From: Curtobacterium sp. MCJR17_020
GTDB taxonomy: Bacteria > Actinomycetota > Actinomycetes > Actinomycetales > Microbacteriaceae
Direction: 5' to 3'
NCBI RefSeq assembly: GCF_003234365.2
Contig: NZ_CP126260.1
Location: forward strand, 496,001-560,000
Length of the DNA: 64,000 nt
The first letter of the stretch is position 1. Each line of letters opens with the position of its first letter. The notes below the pieces were generated by a model. It did not search any database, had not been told where the DNA came from, and saw nothing but the letters and a program-made list of their open reading frames with translations. Position numbers and translations under genes: made by a program. Below, in pieces: positions 16,729-25,578 of the stretch.

Positions 16729-19131
16729 ATGCGTCGCTCTGTCCTGCTTCCTGCTGCTCTCGTCGCCCTCGCGCTGATCATCGGCGGCGGCACGACCTCT
16801 CCGGCAACTGCTGGGCAGCCCCGGGTGCCGTCGGAGACCTCGATCGTGCACTCGGACGACGGGACCGAGACGAGGGTCCTGGTCCACGGCATCGGGAGTG
16901 CGTCGGCGGCGGCCACCGCCGAAGGGCGCCGGTTCCCGCACAGCGATCTGCAGCCCGCTGGCCGGTTCGTCGAGTCCGGTGACGTCGTCACCGTCACCGT
17001 CCCACCGGGCGCCCCGGCGATGGAGGTGGCGATCGGACTCATCGGCACGTACGCGGCGCACAACGACGGACGGGACGTCGGGTACCGGCGAACTCCAGTC
17101 GCTTCCGGGGTGAACGAGGTGACGGCTCCGCACGACGGCATGGTGTCCCTGGTGAGCACGGCTCCTGAGGGCACCGCGACGGCGACGATCTCCGGGGGAG
17201 AACCCGTGCCCACGTGGGTGCGCGGGCAGAGCACGCCGGAGTCGTTCGCCGCCGACTTCGCGCGGTGGGCCGACGCGCCGTTCGTCGAGATCGTCTCCGA
17301 GCGGATGTTCGGCGACTTCCAGAAGCCCAAGACCGGCACCGTGATCCCGTCCGACGACCTGGTCGCCCGGACGGCGAACTGGGACCGGGTCGTCGAGCTG
17401 ACCAACGAGACCTACGGGCTGCACGACGACGCGGTCGGGACCTCGCACAAGCACCGGCACCGCATCCACATCGTCTCGCCGGACACCGGCGGCGGGTACG
17501 CGAACGCGGGGAGCGGCCGGATCATGTTCCAGGTGAGCACCGGCGCCGGCGGCGACCTGTTCCGCGACCCGATCGACGACCAGTGGGCGCTGTGGCACGA
17601 GGTCGGCCACACGTACGAGGCGCCGATCAACTCGTTCCCGGGCACGGCCGAGACGATCACCAACATCTCCTCGCTCGCCGTGCAGGACGGCCTGGGCTTC
17701 CCGAGTCGCTGGGACCAGAGCACCGCGGCGTTCCGGGAGTACTTCGCCTCGGACGACCGTGACTGGTTGCGGGCGAGCGACCGCATCCGACTGCTGGCCT
17801 GGGAGCAGCTCCGACGGGCCTTCGGCGACGCGTTCCTGCCGCGGTTCTTCGCGGCGCTCCGTGCCGAGTCGGCGGCAACCAACCCGCACGTGGTGACCAA
17901 CGACGAGCGGCACGCCCTGTTCGTGACGGTCGCATCGCGTGTGGCCGACCGGAACCTCGCACCGTTCTACGACGAGCTCGGATTCCCGGTGTCGGATGCC
18001 ACGCGGGCAGCCGTGGCTGCGTACCCGGAGCTCGAGCAGCGGATCTGGGACAACGTCGACTCGCGGAACCGGATCGTCGAGCACATCATCCCCGGGTACG
18101 ACCCGCCGGTCGTCGTCGTCGAACCGGTCGTCGGTCCGGTTCCGGTCGGGCGTCGCGTGGTCGATGCGCCCGACGTCACCGGCCTCGGGACCGCGAGCGG
18201 CCGGGGGTCGGCAACGGTCGTCGACGCCACAGCCGTGGCCGACGTCGTCGGGGAGGACACCGGGCGGCTGGTCGTCCGGCTCCGGAGTGGTGACGGCACC
18301 GAGGACTCGATCATCGTCACCACGGTCGCCGTCGGTGCGGACTCGGTCGTCGCTCGTGGTCAGGCGAACCGTCCGGTCGGAGTGCTCTGGGTCGACGGCG
18401 CCGGAGCGCTCGGGTGGCGTGCGGCGACGTCCTACTCGGCCCACACGTCGTGGTCCGGTCAGGCGTACCTGCAGATCGACCTCCGCGACCCGGACGGCAG
18501 TATCGTCCGGTCCGGAGCGGTGCGCGGCGACCAGACCGGCGCGGTGCTGAACGACGTGTTCCCCGGCCAGTCGTACCGCGACGGCCAGCTGCTCGTCGTC
18601 ACGCACGCGCAGCCCTCGCTGCTGGCCGTCTACGGGGCAGACGTGCCGATCACCGGTGCGGGCGCACCGCAGGCCTACCGGATCGAGGACCACCACCTGG
18701 TGCCGGTTCCACGTGAGGAGATCCCCGGCTGGGAGGTCATCCGTGGGGTCGACGGGGAGCACGGCGTCCTCGAGCGCGGCGAGGACGTCGCCGTCGAGGC
18801 CGGCCTGTCCGTGCACGCACTCGTGACGGTCATCACCGCCACGATCACGATGGAGAGCCCGGACGGCACCACGTTCGCGCCGGGCCAGGAGACGTTGGCC
18901 GTCGCCTACCGCAAGCCCGGCGAGGACTGGCGGTCGAGCGCGAGCCTGGCGCTGCGGAACGGCACGCGCAGCCCGGACGGACGGAGCATGACGTACTCGC
19001 TGCAGACCGGCAGCTCCTTCTCCCTGCCGCCGGGGTCGTTCCTGCGCTGGGAACCCGTCGTCCGGGTCGCTGCCGATGCCCGCGCCGGGGAGTCTGCGCT
19101 GGAGCTCGTCGCCGAGGGGAACGCGCACTGA
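16729..19131 (+). CDS. Secreted M60-family (mucin-type) metallopeptidase
   Basis: An 800-residue exported protein with signal peptide (MRRSVLLPAALVALALIIGG, cleavage near SPATA, residue 28). Residues about 40-160 are an N-terminal beta domain as in M60 enzymes. The catalytic domain carries ALWHEVGHTYE: zinc ligands His290 and His294, catalytic Glu291, and downstream Glu308 (TAE), fitting the M60 HExxH(8-24)E pattern. Residues 440-700 hold beta-rich domains. The last 90 residues (SPDGTTFAPGQETL onward) repeat a module found twice in the Ig-repeat protein at 7935. M60 enzymes cut O-glycosylated proteins; plant or fungal wall glycoproteins are plausible targets here (inference). No anchor is seen. 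Confidence 0.86.
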   Translation: MRRSVLLPAALVALALIIGGGTTSPATAGQPRVPSETSIVHSDDGTETRVLVHGIGSASAAATAEGRRFPHSDLQPAGRFVESGDVVTVTVPPGAPAMEVAIGLIGTYAAHNDGRDVGYRRTPVASGVNEVTAPHDGMVSLVSTAPEGTATATISGGEPVPTWVRGQSTPESFAADFARWADAPFVEIVSERMFGDFQKPKTGTVIPSDDLVARTANWDRVVELTNETYGLHDDAVGTSHKHRHRIHIVSPDTGGGYANAGSGRIMFQVSTGAGGDLFRDPIDDQWALWHEVGHTYEAPINSFPGTAETITNISSLAVQDGLGFPSRWDQSTAAFREYFASDDRDWLRASDRIRLLAWEQLRRAFGDAFLPRFFAALRAESAATNPHVVTNDERHALFVTVASRVADRNLAPFYDELGFPVSDATRAAVAAYPELEQRIWDNVDSRNRIVEHIIPGYDPPVVVVEPVVGPVPVGRRVVDAPDVTGLGTASGRGSATVVDATAVADVVGEDTGRLVVRLRSGDGTEDSIIVTTVAVGADSVVARGQANRPVGVLWVDGAGALGWRAATSYSAHTSWSGQAYLQIDLRDPDGSIVRSGAVRGDQTGAVLNDVFPGQSYRDGQLLVVTHAQPSLLAVYGADVPITGAGAPQAYRIEDHHLVPVPREEIPGWEVIRGVDGEHGVLERGEDVAVEAGLSVHALVTVITATITMESPDGTTFAPGQETLAVAYRKPGEDWRSSASLALRNGTRSPDGRSMTYSLQTGSSFSLPPGSFLRWEPVVRVAADARAGESALELVAEGNAH

Positions 19132-19154
19132 TCCGCCGCCGGTACGCTGACGCG

Positions 19155-20300
19155 GTGCCAGACTTCGCCGACCTCTTCCGCCGCCGCGACGAATCCGCTC
19201 CGGACCTCATCGCGATCGACGGCACCGACCGGTTCCTCATCGACGAGGCGCCGCACGTGCACGGCGATGCGCTCCGACAGCCCGGCGAGGTCGCGGTCGT
19301 CGACGATCGCCTCGGAGTCCTGACGCTCGGGCTCATCACGCAGTACGGCGCTTCGGACATCCGGGTCGTGCAGGACTCGCTGGTGGGGGAGCGCGCGCTC
19401 GAGGCGAACGCCGGGACGTTCGGCCTGCGCGGGTTCCACCACCCGGACTCGCTCGAGGACGCCTTCCGGAACGTGCGGCTCGTGGTGCTGCGGCTGTCGA
19501 AGTCGCACGACCGGCTCGACGAGATCGCCCGGGCCGTCGCGCGGTTCGCCGCTCCCGACGTCGTCCTGCTGTGCGGCGGCAACGTGAAGTACATGAACCT
19601 GTCGCAGAACGACGTCCTGCGCCGGTCCTTCGGTGAGGTCACGGCGTCGCGGGGGCGGGGCAAGTCGCGGCTGCTCATCGCGCAGGACCCGCTGCGCGCC
19701 CAAGCGAACCGCGCGGCCGCGACGAACCCGTGGCCGCGGTCAGTGCACGTCGACGACCTCGGCATGACGCTCGTCGCGCACGGCGGCGTGTTCGCGGGGA
19801 CCTCGCTCGACCAGGGCACCCGGGTCCTGCTCGAGGCGATGGACGACGCGGTGCCGACTGCCCGGACCGTCGTCGACCTCGGGTCCGGCAACGGCGTCAT
19901 CGCATCGGCGATCGCACTGCGTCGACCGACCGTGAAGGTCATCGCGACCGACGTGTCGCGGATCGCGGTGGCATCGACGCGGGCGACGGCCGAGGCGAAC
20001 GGCGTCGCCGACCGTGTCACCGCGCTGCGCACCGACGCCGGGGATGAACTCGCGGCCGGGTCCGCGCAACTGGTGCTCTGCAACCCGCCGTTCCACGCGG
20101 ACACCACGGTGACCACCGACGCGGCCGAGGCGATGTTCCGGAACGCGGCCACGATCCTCCAGGCCGGGGGCGAACTGTGGTGCGTCTGGAACGGACACCT
20201 GCGCTACCGGCCCGTGCTGGAGCGCCTGGTCGGGCCGACACGGCAGGTCCTGCGCACCCCGAAGTTCACGGTCACCGCTTCCGTGCCGACCTCGCGCTGA
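19155..20300 (+). CDS. Class I SAM methyltransferase, RlmG/RsmC type
   Basis: A 381-residue protein built as a tandem pair of Rossmann domains. The inactive N-terminal copy (residues 1-190) is followed by an active one with motif I VVDLGSGNGVIASAIA (about 232-247) and motif IV LCNPPFH (about 309-315), the NPPF signature of N2-guanine rRNA methyltransferases. It is most like RlmG (23S rRNA G1835) or RsmC (16S rRNA G1207); I cannot separate the two. GTG at 19155 follows a TACGCT -10 element by 6 bases with no ribosome site, so it is probably leaderless. It is a housekeeping gene between two secreted-protein genes. Confidence 0.85.
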   Translation: MPDFADLFRRRDESAPDLIAIDGTDRFLIDEAPHVHGDALRQPGEVAVVDDRLGVLTLGLITQYGASDIRVVQDSLVGERALEANAGTFGLRGFHHPDSLEDAFRNVRLVVLRLSKSHDRLDEIARAVARFAAPDVVLLCGGNVKYMNLSQNDVLRRSFGEVTASRGRGKSRLLIAQDPLRAQANRAAATNPWPRSVHVDDLGMTLVAHGGVFAGTSLDQGTRVLLEAMDDAVPTARTVVDLGSGNGVIASAIALRRPTVKVIATDVSRIAVASTRATAEANGVADRVTALRTDAGDELAAGSAQLVLCNPPFHADTTVTTDAAEAMFRNAATILQAGGELWCVWNGHLRYRPVLERLVGPTRQVLRTPKFTVTASVPTSR

Positions 20301-20322
20301 TCTGCGCCATACCGAACACGGA

Positions 20323-20340
20323 ATATCGTACGGATAATAC
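20323..20340. promoter_or_regulatory. Dyad copy upstream of the lectin/CshA gene
   Basis: ATATCGTACGGATAATAC matches GTAT-N3-ACGT-N3-ATAC at 10 of 12 fixed positions. It overlaps a possible -10 (GATAAT, 20333-20338) of the gene starting at 20400. Confidence 0.5.
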
Positions 20341-20399
20341 TTGCGGATCAGTCCGCAGCATGTGCACAGTCGTCTCCTGCACCGTCAGAGAGGACTTCC

Positions 20400-22466
20400 A
20401 TGCACACTCGTCCACCCCGTGTTCGCCCGCCCCGGACCCGCCCGCCGCACTCGGTCCTGACCGTTGCTCTCGCACCGATGATCGCGTTCGGCGTGCTCGT
20501 CGGCGCCGGTGTCGTGACCAGCGCGGCACCGGCCCATGCGGTCGACCCGTTCCCGATCCGTGACCCGTTCGTCGACCTGCCCGTCGGAACCACGATGCCG
20601 CCGGGATGGGCGCGTATCGCCTCGAACGACCAGCAGGCGGCGATCGTCGAGAACGGTTCGGCCGGCAAGTGGCTCCGGATGACCGACAACGTCAAGTACA
20701 TGGCCTCGGCCGTGTACAACGAGGTGCCGTACGACTCCAGCCACGGGCTGACCGTCGAGTTCGACCAGCGGATGTGGAGCCCGGAGGACACCGGCTACGC
20801 GGACGGGATCGGGTTCTTCCTGCAGGATGCGTCGGTGCCGCTCGACTCGATCGGACCGGTGGGCGGCGGCCTCGGCTACTTCGACGGCCGATCGGCGTGC
20901 TCGGCCGGACTCGACGGCGGCGTCGTCGGTGTCGGGTTCGACCGGTTCGGCAACTTCGCGCTGCCGGAGTTCATCCAGAACGCCGTCACCGTCCGTGGGG
21001 CCGAGGCCGAGTGCTACCCCGTGCTGGCGACGACGGGCAACCGTGGTGACGGGTTCCTGGAAGACCGCGGCGTCGATGCCGAGACGGCGACCTACCGGCA
21101 CGTCAAGGTGGACGTCGTGCCCCGGGATGCCGGTGGGATCACGGCCATCGTCACGATGTCGGACGCCACCCCCGTGGGGTCGGAGCCGGCAGAACTGCAC
21201 CACCTGATCTCGACCGACCTGCCGGCGACGGCACTGCCCGACCGGATGCGGTTCGGGTTCAGCGCGTCGACGGGCGGGCGGGCCGAGTTCCACGAGATCC
21301 GCAACGTCCGGGCCACGCAGCCCACGGACGTCGTGACCACGGCATCGGTCGACACCGAGGGGCCGGTGACCGCGGGGGACGAGGTGTCGTTCCGCGTCCG
21401 CTCCGTCAACGACGGCCCGGCCACGATCGGCGGCCCCGCCGACGCCGTGGCGCGGACGACGGCGCTGACCGACGACCTGCCGCTCGAGGACATCACCTGG
21501 TCGTGCGAGGCCACGGGCGGCGCGACGTGCGGTTCGGCGCAGGGCGAGGGCACTGTTGCGACCGACTGGACAGCGCCGCCCGGCGGGCAGGTCGTCTTGC
21601 TGGCGCGCGGGACCGTGCCGGTGACGACCCGGACCGGGAAGTACTCGGCGCCGGCGGAGAGCGTCACCGACTTCACCTCCGGCCGCTTCGACGAGGGGCT
21701 GGCAGCCGTGGCGCGTGACGGCTCCGTGAGTGACGTCGACCTGACGAACAACTCCGACGTGATCGCGTTCGACGTGGTGCTGCCGGAAGCCGTCGCCGCG
21801 GACGACTCGGCGACCGGACAGCAGGGCGAACCCGTGGTCGTGGACGTCGTGGGGAACGACGCGCTCGACGGCAGCGGTGCCGACCTCGGGTCGCTGCGGC
21901 TGACCGACGACGGGATCGAGGGGGCCGAGCTCTCCGCGGACGGCAAGCGGCTGCGGGTCCCCGGCGAGGGCACGTACGTCGCCGACGACCAGGGGCGGGT
22001 GACCTTCACGCCGGAGGACGGGTTCAGCGGGGTGGCGAAGCCGGTCCGGTACGAGGTCACCTCGAACGCCGGGCAGGTGGCGTCGGCGACGCTGCGCGTG
22101 GAGGTCGAACCGGCGGCGGAGCCGGACCCGGACCCCACGCCGGGGCCTGACCCGACGCCGGGGCCCGACCCGACGCCGGACCCTGACCCGACGCCGGGGC
22201 CGTCGGAGGAACCCGCTCCGGAGCCGTCCGGGACACCGGGCGCCGGCGCTGGTGCAGACGACGATCGTGGCGACCCGGCCGGAGCCGTGAGCGCGCTCGA
22301 CGGGCAGACGGCTGGTGTTCCCGCGAGCCCTGGTCCGTCCCGGCTGGCGTGGACCGGAGCCGACGGTGTGCTCGTCGCCGCCGTCCTCGGGGTCGGGCTC
22401 GCCGCAGCCGGGACCGTGCTGCTGGTCGTCCGCCGAGGCCGACACCGCGACGGTACGGAGGCCTGA
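20400..22466 (+). CDS. Surface protein: lectin-like domain, CshA fibril repeat, LAWTG sorting signal
   Basis: A 688-residue surface protein. The signal peptide has an Arg/Pro-rich start and ends at PAHA (about 47). Residues 50-300 match an L-type (legume) lectin-like fold (VEFDQRMWSPEDTGYADGIGFFLQD; EFHEIRNVRA at the end). Residues 310-460 are a DUF11/CARDB-like beta domain. Residues 462-577 are a CshA-type fibril repeat (AADDSATGQQGEPVVVDVVGND; TFTPEDGFSG). A PDPTPG linker follows, then LAWTG, a hydrophobic segment and RRGRHR at the C-terminus. LAxTG is the motif of class E sortases, so the protein is probably anchored to peptidoglycan; no sortase lies in the window. Binding to glycans of host or neighbours is inferred. 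ATG at 20400 has AGAGAGGA upstream. Confidence 0.87.
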   Translation: MHTRPPRVRPPRTRPPHSVLTVALAPMIAFGVLVGAGVVTSAAPAHAVDPFPIRDPFVDLPVGTTMPPGWARIASNDQQAAIVENGSAGKWLRMTDNVKYMASAVYNEVPYDSSHGLTVEFDQRMWSPEDTGYADGIGFFLQDASVPLDSIGPVGGGLGYFDGRSACSAGLDGGVVGVGFDRFGNFALPEFIQNAVTVRGAEAECYPVLATTGNRGDGFLEDRGVDAETATYRHVKVDVVPRDAGGITAIVTMSDATPVGSEPAELHHLISTDLPATALPDRMRFGFSASTGGRAEFHEIRNVRATQPTDVVTTASVDTEGPVTAGDEVSFRVRSVNDGPATIGGPADAVARTTALTDDLPLEDITWSCEATGGATCGSAQGEGTVATDWTAPPGGQVVLLARGTVPVTTRTGKYSAPAESVTDFTSGRFDEGLAAVARDGSVSDVDLTNNSDVIAFDVVLPEAVAADDSATGQQGEPVVVDVVGNDALDGSGADLGSLRLTDDGIEGAELSADGKRLRVPGEGTYVADDQGRVTFTPEDGFSGVAKPVRYEVTSNAGQVASATLRVEVEPAAEPDPDPTPGPDPTPGPDPTPDPDPTPGPSEEPAPEPSGTPGAGAGADDDRGDPAGAVSALDGQTAGVPASPGPSRLAWTGADGVLVAAVLGVGLAAAGTVLLVVRRGRHRDGTEA
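22122..22202 (+). repeat. Tandem PDPTPG-coding repeat
   Basis: About four 18-base units (CCTGACCCGACGCCGGGG and variants) encode a Pro/Asp linker that spans the cell wall in front of the LAWTG anchor. Such repeats change length by slippage without frame loss. Confidence 0.85.
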
Positions 22467-22489
22467 TCGAACCGAGGTCCCACCGGACA

Positions 22490-22523
22490 GAGCCGCACGG
22501 TGCGCGAACGCGCCGTGCGGTTC
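22490..22523. terminator. Bidirectional terminator between convergent genes
   Basis: The stem pairs CCGCACGG (22493-22500) with CCGTGCGG (22513-22520), extends inward by GCG/CGC pairs round a CGAA loop, and extends outward by GAGC/GTTC. It lies between the lectin gene and the minus-strand regulator and reaches the latter's stop codon. Confidence 0.78.
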
Positions 22524-23889
22524 AGTCCGCGCCCGGTCCCAGCCGCTCGACGACGTCGGCGATGTGCACGTCGAAGAGCAGGTTCTGCGCGTGCATCGCC
22601 TCGGCGGCGAGTACGGCGTCACCGAGGTCGATCGCCTGGTCGAGCAGCGCGAAGACGTCGTCGATGTCCCACTGCCGGAGCGGCGGCGCCTCGTCGAAGA
22701 CGAATGCCAGCCGACTGAGCGCCAGGCGGAGGTTCCCGGCGATCCACGGATTCGGGGTGTGCGCTCCGAGCACACGGGAGAGGTCGACCATCGTGAGCGT
22801 GTACGCGTAGTCGCGGATCCGTGCCTGACGTCTGGCGGCGGCGGTCACGGCGTGCAGCTCCGCCCGACCCTGCTCGGAGAGCACCGGGACCGCCCACCGC
22901 GCGCACATCTCGGCGAGCGTTGAGGCCAGTTGGAGTGAGTCGACCCAGTGCTGCACGTCCGGCCGGGTGATGCGGATGCCCTCGGGGTCCTCGGCCCGGG
23001 TGTCCACCAGACCCATCAGTTCGAGCCGCCGGAACAACGGCATGACCGCCCGCACCGGCTGCCGCAGGCGTGCGGCGATCTCCCGTGCGCGGTAGGTGTG
23101 CTCGCGTCGGAGGGTGCCGTCGCGCACCATGGCGAGCAGGTCCCACCACAGGTCGTCCGGGGTCCACGTGGCCCAGGGTGGAGCGTCCTCGGACGATGAC
23201 GTGGTTGTGGCGAGGTCCTCCGGGGTCCGACCGAAGCGTTCGGCCGAACCACGCAGGTGCACCTCCCACAGCCGGGCGAGGACGTGCGCGGAGCGTTCTG
23301 CGGACGCGGGGACGCGGTACCGGACGGCCTGCTGCGACGTGGCGACCCATGCCTCCACATCGGTCGCGGTGAAGGGCACTGAGGGTTCGACGCCGAAGCG
23401 GACGCGCTCCATCGCCCGGGTCGCCAGGCGCGCGAGCACCCGGTTCGGGGTGCGGTCGATCCAGAAGCGCAGGGACGCCCAGAACGCGGGGTCGAGGTCG
23501 GGCGTGCGGAGGGCGGCGGCTCGACGCAGGGCGTCGGCGACGACCGTGTGGTCCGCGACGTCCGTCTCGGTGAGCGCTGGCAGGGCGGAACGCATCACGC
23601 CTTCCACGAGCCCGACGAACAGCCAGCCGTTGTCGACCCACGCCGGCACCGACAACGTGCCGAACCGGACCGCGGCGTCGGCGACGAACTCGACGAGTCC
23701 GAGGTCGGCCAGGCGTTCGAGTGCGCCGTGCAGCACGGCGGGGCTGATGTCGAACCGTCCGGAGAGGGCGAGCTCGTCGTGTTCGACGTCGCGGTCGAGC
23801 GAGCCGTCTCGGATCGCGCCGAGCACGGTTCGGTACGCGTCGCTGAACTCCCGCGTCCAGCCGTCGTCGTGCGGATCACTCGCCGTCAT
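22522..23889 (-). CDS. Double GntR/FCD-like transcriptional regulator (tandem duplication in one chain)
   Basis: A 455-residue protein. I chose ATG at 23889 because GGAGGGG lies 5-6 bases before it. It reads as two similar halves. Residues about 15-75 form a winged helix (ELALSGRFDISPAVLHGALERLADLGLVEF) followed by a helical region. Residues about 255-315 form a second winged helix (REIAARLRQPVRAVMPLFRRLELMGLVDTR) with another helical region to the end. Each half resembles a GntR-family reader head with an FCD-like effector domain, so one chain would mimic a dimer. I do not know a described family with this build. It sits between surface genes that share the AT-rich dyad and is a candidate regulator of them (inference). 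No ligand can be proposed. Confidence 0.65.
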   Translation of the reverse strand: MTASDPHDDGWTREFSDAYRTVLGAIRDGSLDRDVEHDELALSGRFDISPAVLHGALERLADLGLVEFVADAAVRFGTLSVPAWVDNGWLFVGLVEGVMRSALPALTETDVADHTVVADALRRAAALRTPDLDPAFWASLRFWIDRTPNRVLARLATRAMERVRFGVEPSVPFTATDVEAWVATSQQAVRYRVPASAERSAHVLARLWEVHLRGSAERFGRTPEDLATTTSSSEDAPPWATWTPDDLWWDLLAMVRDGTLRREHTYRAREIAARLRQPVRAVMPLFRRLELMGLVDTRAEDPEGIRITRPDVQHWVDSLQLASTLAEMCARWAVPVLSEQGRAELHAVTAAARRQARIRDYAYTLTMVDLSRVLGAHTPNPWIAGNLRLALSRLAFVFDEAPPLRQWDIDDVFALLDQAIDLGDAVLAAEAMHAQNLLFDVHIADVVERLGPGAD

Positions 23890-23933
23890 GACCACCCCTC
23901 CGGTCCCGAGCGTATCCGCCCGGAACGGACGAA

Positions 23934-23957
23934 GCCGCCCGGGGCGTCCCGGGCGGC
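23934..23957 (-). terminator. Hairpin after the aldo/keto reductase gene
   Basis: Arms GCCGCCCGGG (23934-23943) and CCCGGGCGGC (23948-23957) with a 4-base loop lie 20 bases beyond the stop of the minus-strand reductase gene. Confidence 0.75.
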
Positions 23958-23976
23958 CTCGTCGTCAGCTGGTGGA

Positions 23977-24807
23977 TCAGGCCGGCACGTAGTCGAACGT
24001 GTCGGGGTCCGGACCAGTGCGGTGGCCCTTGTCGAGCGTCGTGATGTCCGTCATGTCCTCGTCGGAGAGCTCGAAGTCGAAGATCGCGAAGTTCTCCTCG
24101 ACGCGGGCACGCGTGACCGACTTCGGGAACACGATGTCGCCGCGCTGGATGTGCCAACGGAGGACGACCTGCGCCGGGCTCTTGCCGACGGCACCGGCGA
24201 TGCGGGTGATGGTCTCGTCGTCGAGCACGAGGCCCTGGGCGATCGGGGACCACGCCTCGGTCGCGATGCCGAGTTCGCTGTTGACGGCGCGGAGCTCGTC
24301 CTGGGCGAGGTACGGGTGCACCTCGATCTGGTTCACGGCCGGCGGCACGTCCGTCTCGGCGCGCAGGCGACGCAGGTGGTGCGCCTGGAAGTTGCTCACG
24401 CCGATGCTGCGGGAGGTGCCGGCGGCGTAGAGCTCCTCGAGCGCCTTCCACGTCGGGACGAAGTCCGAGACGGTGGGCAGGGGCCAGTGGATGAGGAAGA
24501 GGTCGGTGTAGCCGCCGAGCAGGTCAGCCGACTTCTTGCCGTTCTCCAGCGCTGCCTCGGGGGCGTGGAAGCCGTTGTTGAGCTTCGAGGTGACGAAGAT
24601 CTCGTCACGAGGGATGCCGGACGACGCGATGGCCTCGCCGACCTCCTTCTCGTTGCCGTACATCTCGGCGGTGTCGATGTGGCGGTAGCCGACCTCGAGC
24701 GCCGTGAGCGTCGCTTCCTTGGTCGACGAGGGGTCGATCTGGAAGACGCCGAAGCCGAGCTGCGGGATGGTCTTGCCGTCGTTCAGGGTGATGTTCGGAA
24801 CGGTCAT
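23977..24807 (-). CDS. Aldo/keto reductase (AKR5-like)
   Basis: A 276-residue NADPH-dependent oxidoreductase of the (beta/alpha)8 type. Start is ATG at 24807 (MTVPNITLNDGKTIPQLGFGVFQI). The catalytic tetrad is visible: Asp and Tyr in HIDTAEMYGNE, Lys in FVTSKLNNG, His in DLFLIHWPLP. The NADPH-binding end has VFPKSVTRARVEEN. Close relatives are annotated as 2,5-diketo-D-gluconate reductases but accept many aldehydes, so the true substrate is unknown. It is monocistronic with a strong terminator. Confidence 0.92.
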   Translation of the reverse strand: MTVPNITLNDGKTIPQLGFGVFQIDPSSTKEATLTALEVGYRHIDTAEMYGNEKEVGEAIASSGIPRDEIFVTSKLNNGFHAPEAALENGKKSADLLGGYTDLFLIHWPLPTVSDFVPTWKALEELYAAGTSRSIGVSNFQAHHLRRLRAETDVPPAVNQIEVHPYLAQDELRAVNSELGIATEAWSPIAQGLVLDDETITRIAGAVGKSPAQVVLRWHIQRGDIVFPKSVTRARVEENFAIFDFELSDEDMTDITTLDKGHRTGPDPDTFDYVPA

Positions 24808-24902
24808 GGTGTCATGCAACCAAACGCCCCTCAGCGCGCATTCCGGCAACGTCCAGGATCGGCGACCCCGGGCGTGCCGCTCGGGACGAGCGGGCCCGCC
24901 GC

Positions 24903-25322
24903 TCAGGACAGCGCGGCGTCGATGTACGCCTGCAGCGCCTGGCCGTAGGCGATCGCGGGGGTCTCCGAGGCGAAGCTCCGGTCGACACCGCCGATCGTCG
25001 CGGTCACCGTGAACACCACTCGTCCGCCGGCCGCCACCCGCGTCAGCCCGACGAACGACGGCCCGAGCAGCTCGCGCAGCTGGTCCTCGCGCGGCAGCCA
25101 GAGCGACTCCGACGCGGTTACGGAGTCGAGCGCCCACTCGGTCGTCCCGTTGAAGCCGAGGATCGTGCCGGTGGGGGAGTCGTGCCGTTCGACGGTCATC
25201 TCGGAGACCGTGTAGACGTCTTCGTCCACCTCGGGCTTGTCGATGACGAACCGGTCGCCCGTTTCGGGGTGCCAGCGCAGGCCGGCGTCGCGGAGGGTCC
25301 TGGCGAGTGCAACGGTGATCAC
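24903..25322 (-). CDS. Conserved actinobacterial protein of unknown function
   Basis: A 139-residue cytoplasmic protein. GTG at 25322 (VITVALARTLRDAGLRWHPETGDRF) with an AGGGTGGGA stretch upstream is the likely start. I recognise the pattern LRDAGLRWHP-GDRFVI and WALDSVTASESLWLPREDQLRELLG from many Microbacteriaceae proteins, sometimes labelled pilus assembly protein CpaE without support. No catalytic motif or membrane segment is seen. Its promoter region holds a 14-base direct repeat (25347-25379). Confidence 0.75.
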   Translation of the reverse strand: MITVALARTLRDAGLRWHPETGDRFVIDKPEVDEDVYTVSEMTVERHDSPTGTILGFNGTTEWALDSVTASESLWLPREDQLRELLGPSFVGLTRVAAGGRVVFTVTATIGGVDRSFASETPAIAYGQALQAYIDAALS

Positions 25323-25346
25323 GTTCCCACCCTGCACGCGCGAGAC

Positions 25347-25379
25347 CGCGCTGTCACCACGAAGTCGCGCTGTCACCAC
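25347..25379. repeat. Two 14-base direct repeats CGCGCTGTCACCAC
   Basis: Identical copies at 25347-25360 and 25366-25379, 19 bases start to start (close to two helical turns), lie in the divergent region between the small conserved gene and the GH2 gene. They could be a direct-repeat operator; on the minus strand they read GTGGTGACAGCGCG. Confidence 0.55.
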
Positions 25380-25578
25380 ATAGGTTGCCGAAAGCATCCC
25401 GTACTAGCATCGCCGAGCACCCCCACGCGCGAGCGCCACCCGATCGCGCGCGCGACGTGACGACGCCCGGACAACCGGTGCCGCGCCTCCAGGTCGATCA
25501 ACCGGCCACGGGGCGGGCCACCGGCCGGCGTCCCGACCGAGGCGACGGACACCCCGTCCGCCGAAGAGAAGGACCCGC

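Noticed and set aside
25138..25397. Longer N-terminus (start at 25397) for the small conserved protein
   Set aside because: The extra 25 residues do not resemble the family start, and GTG at 25322 has an upstream purine-rich site.
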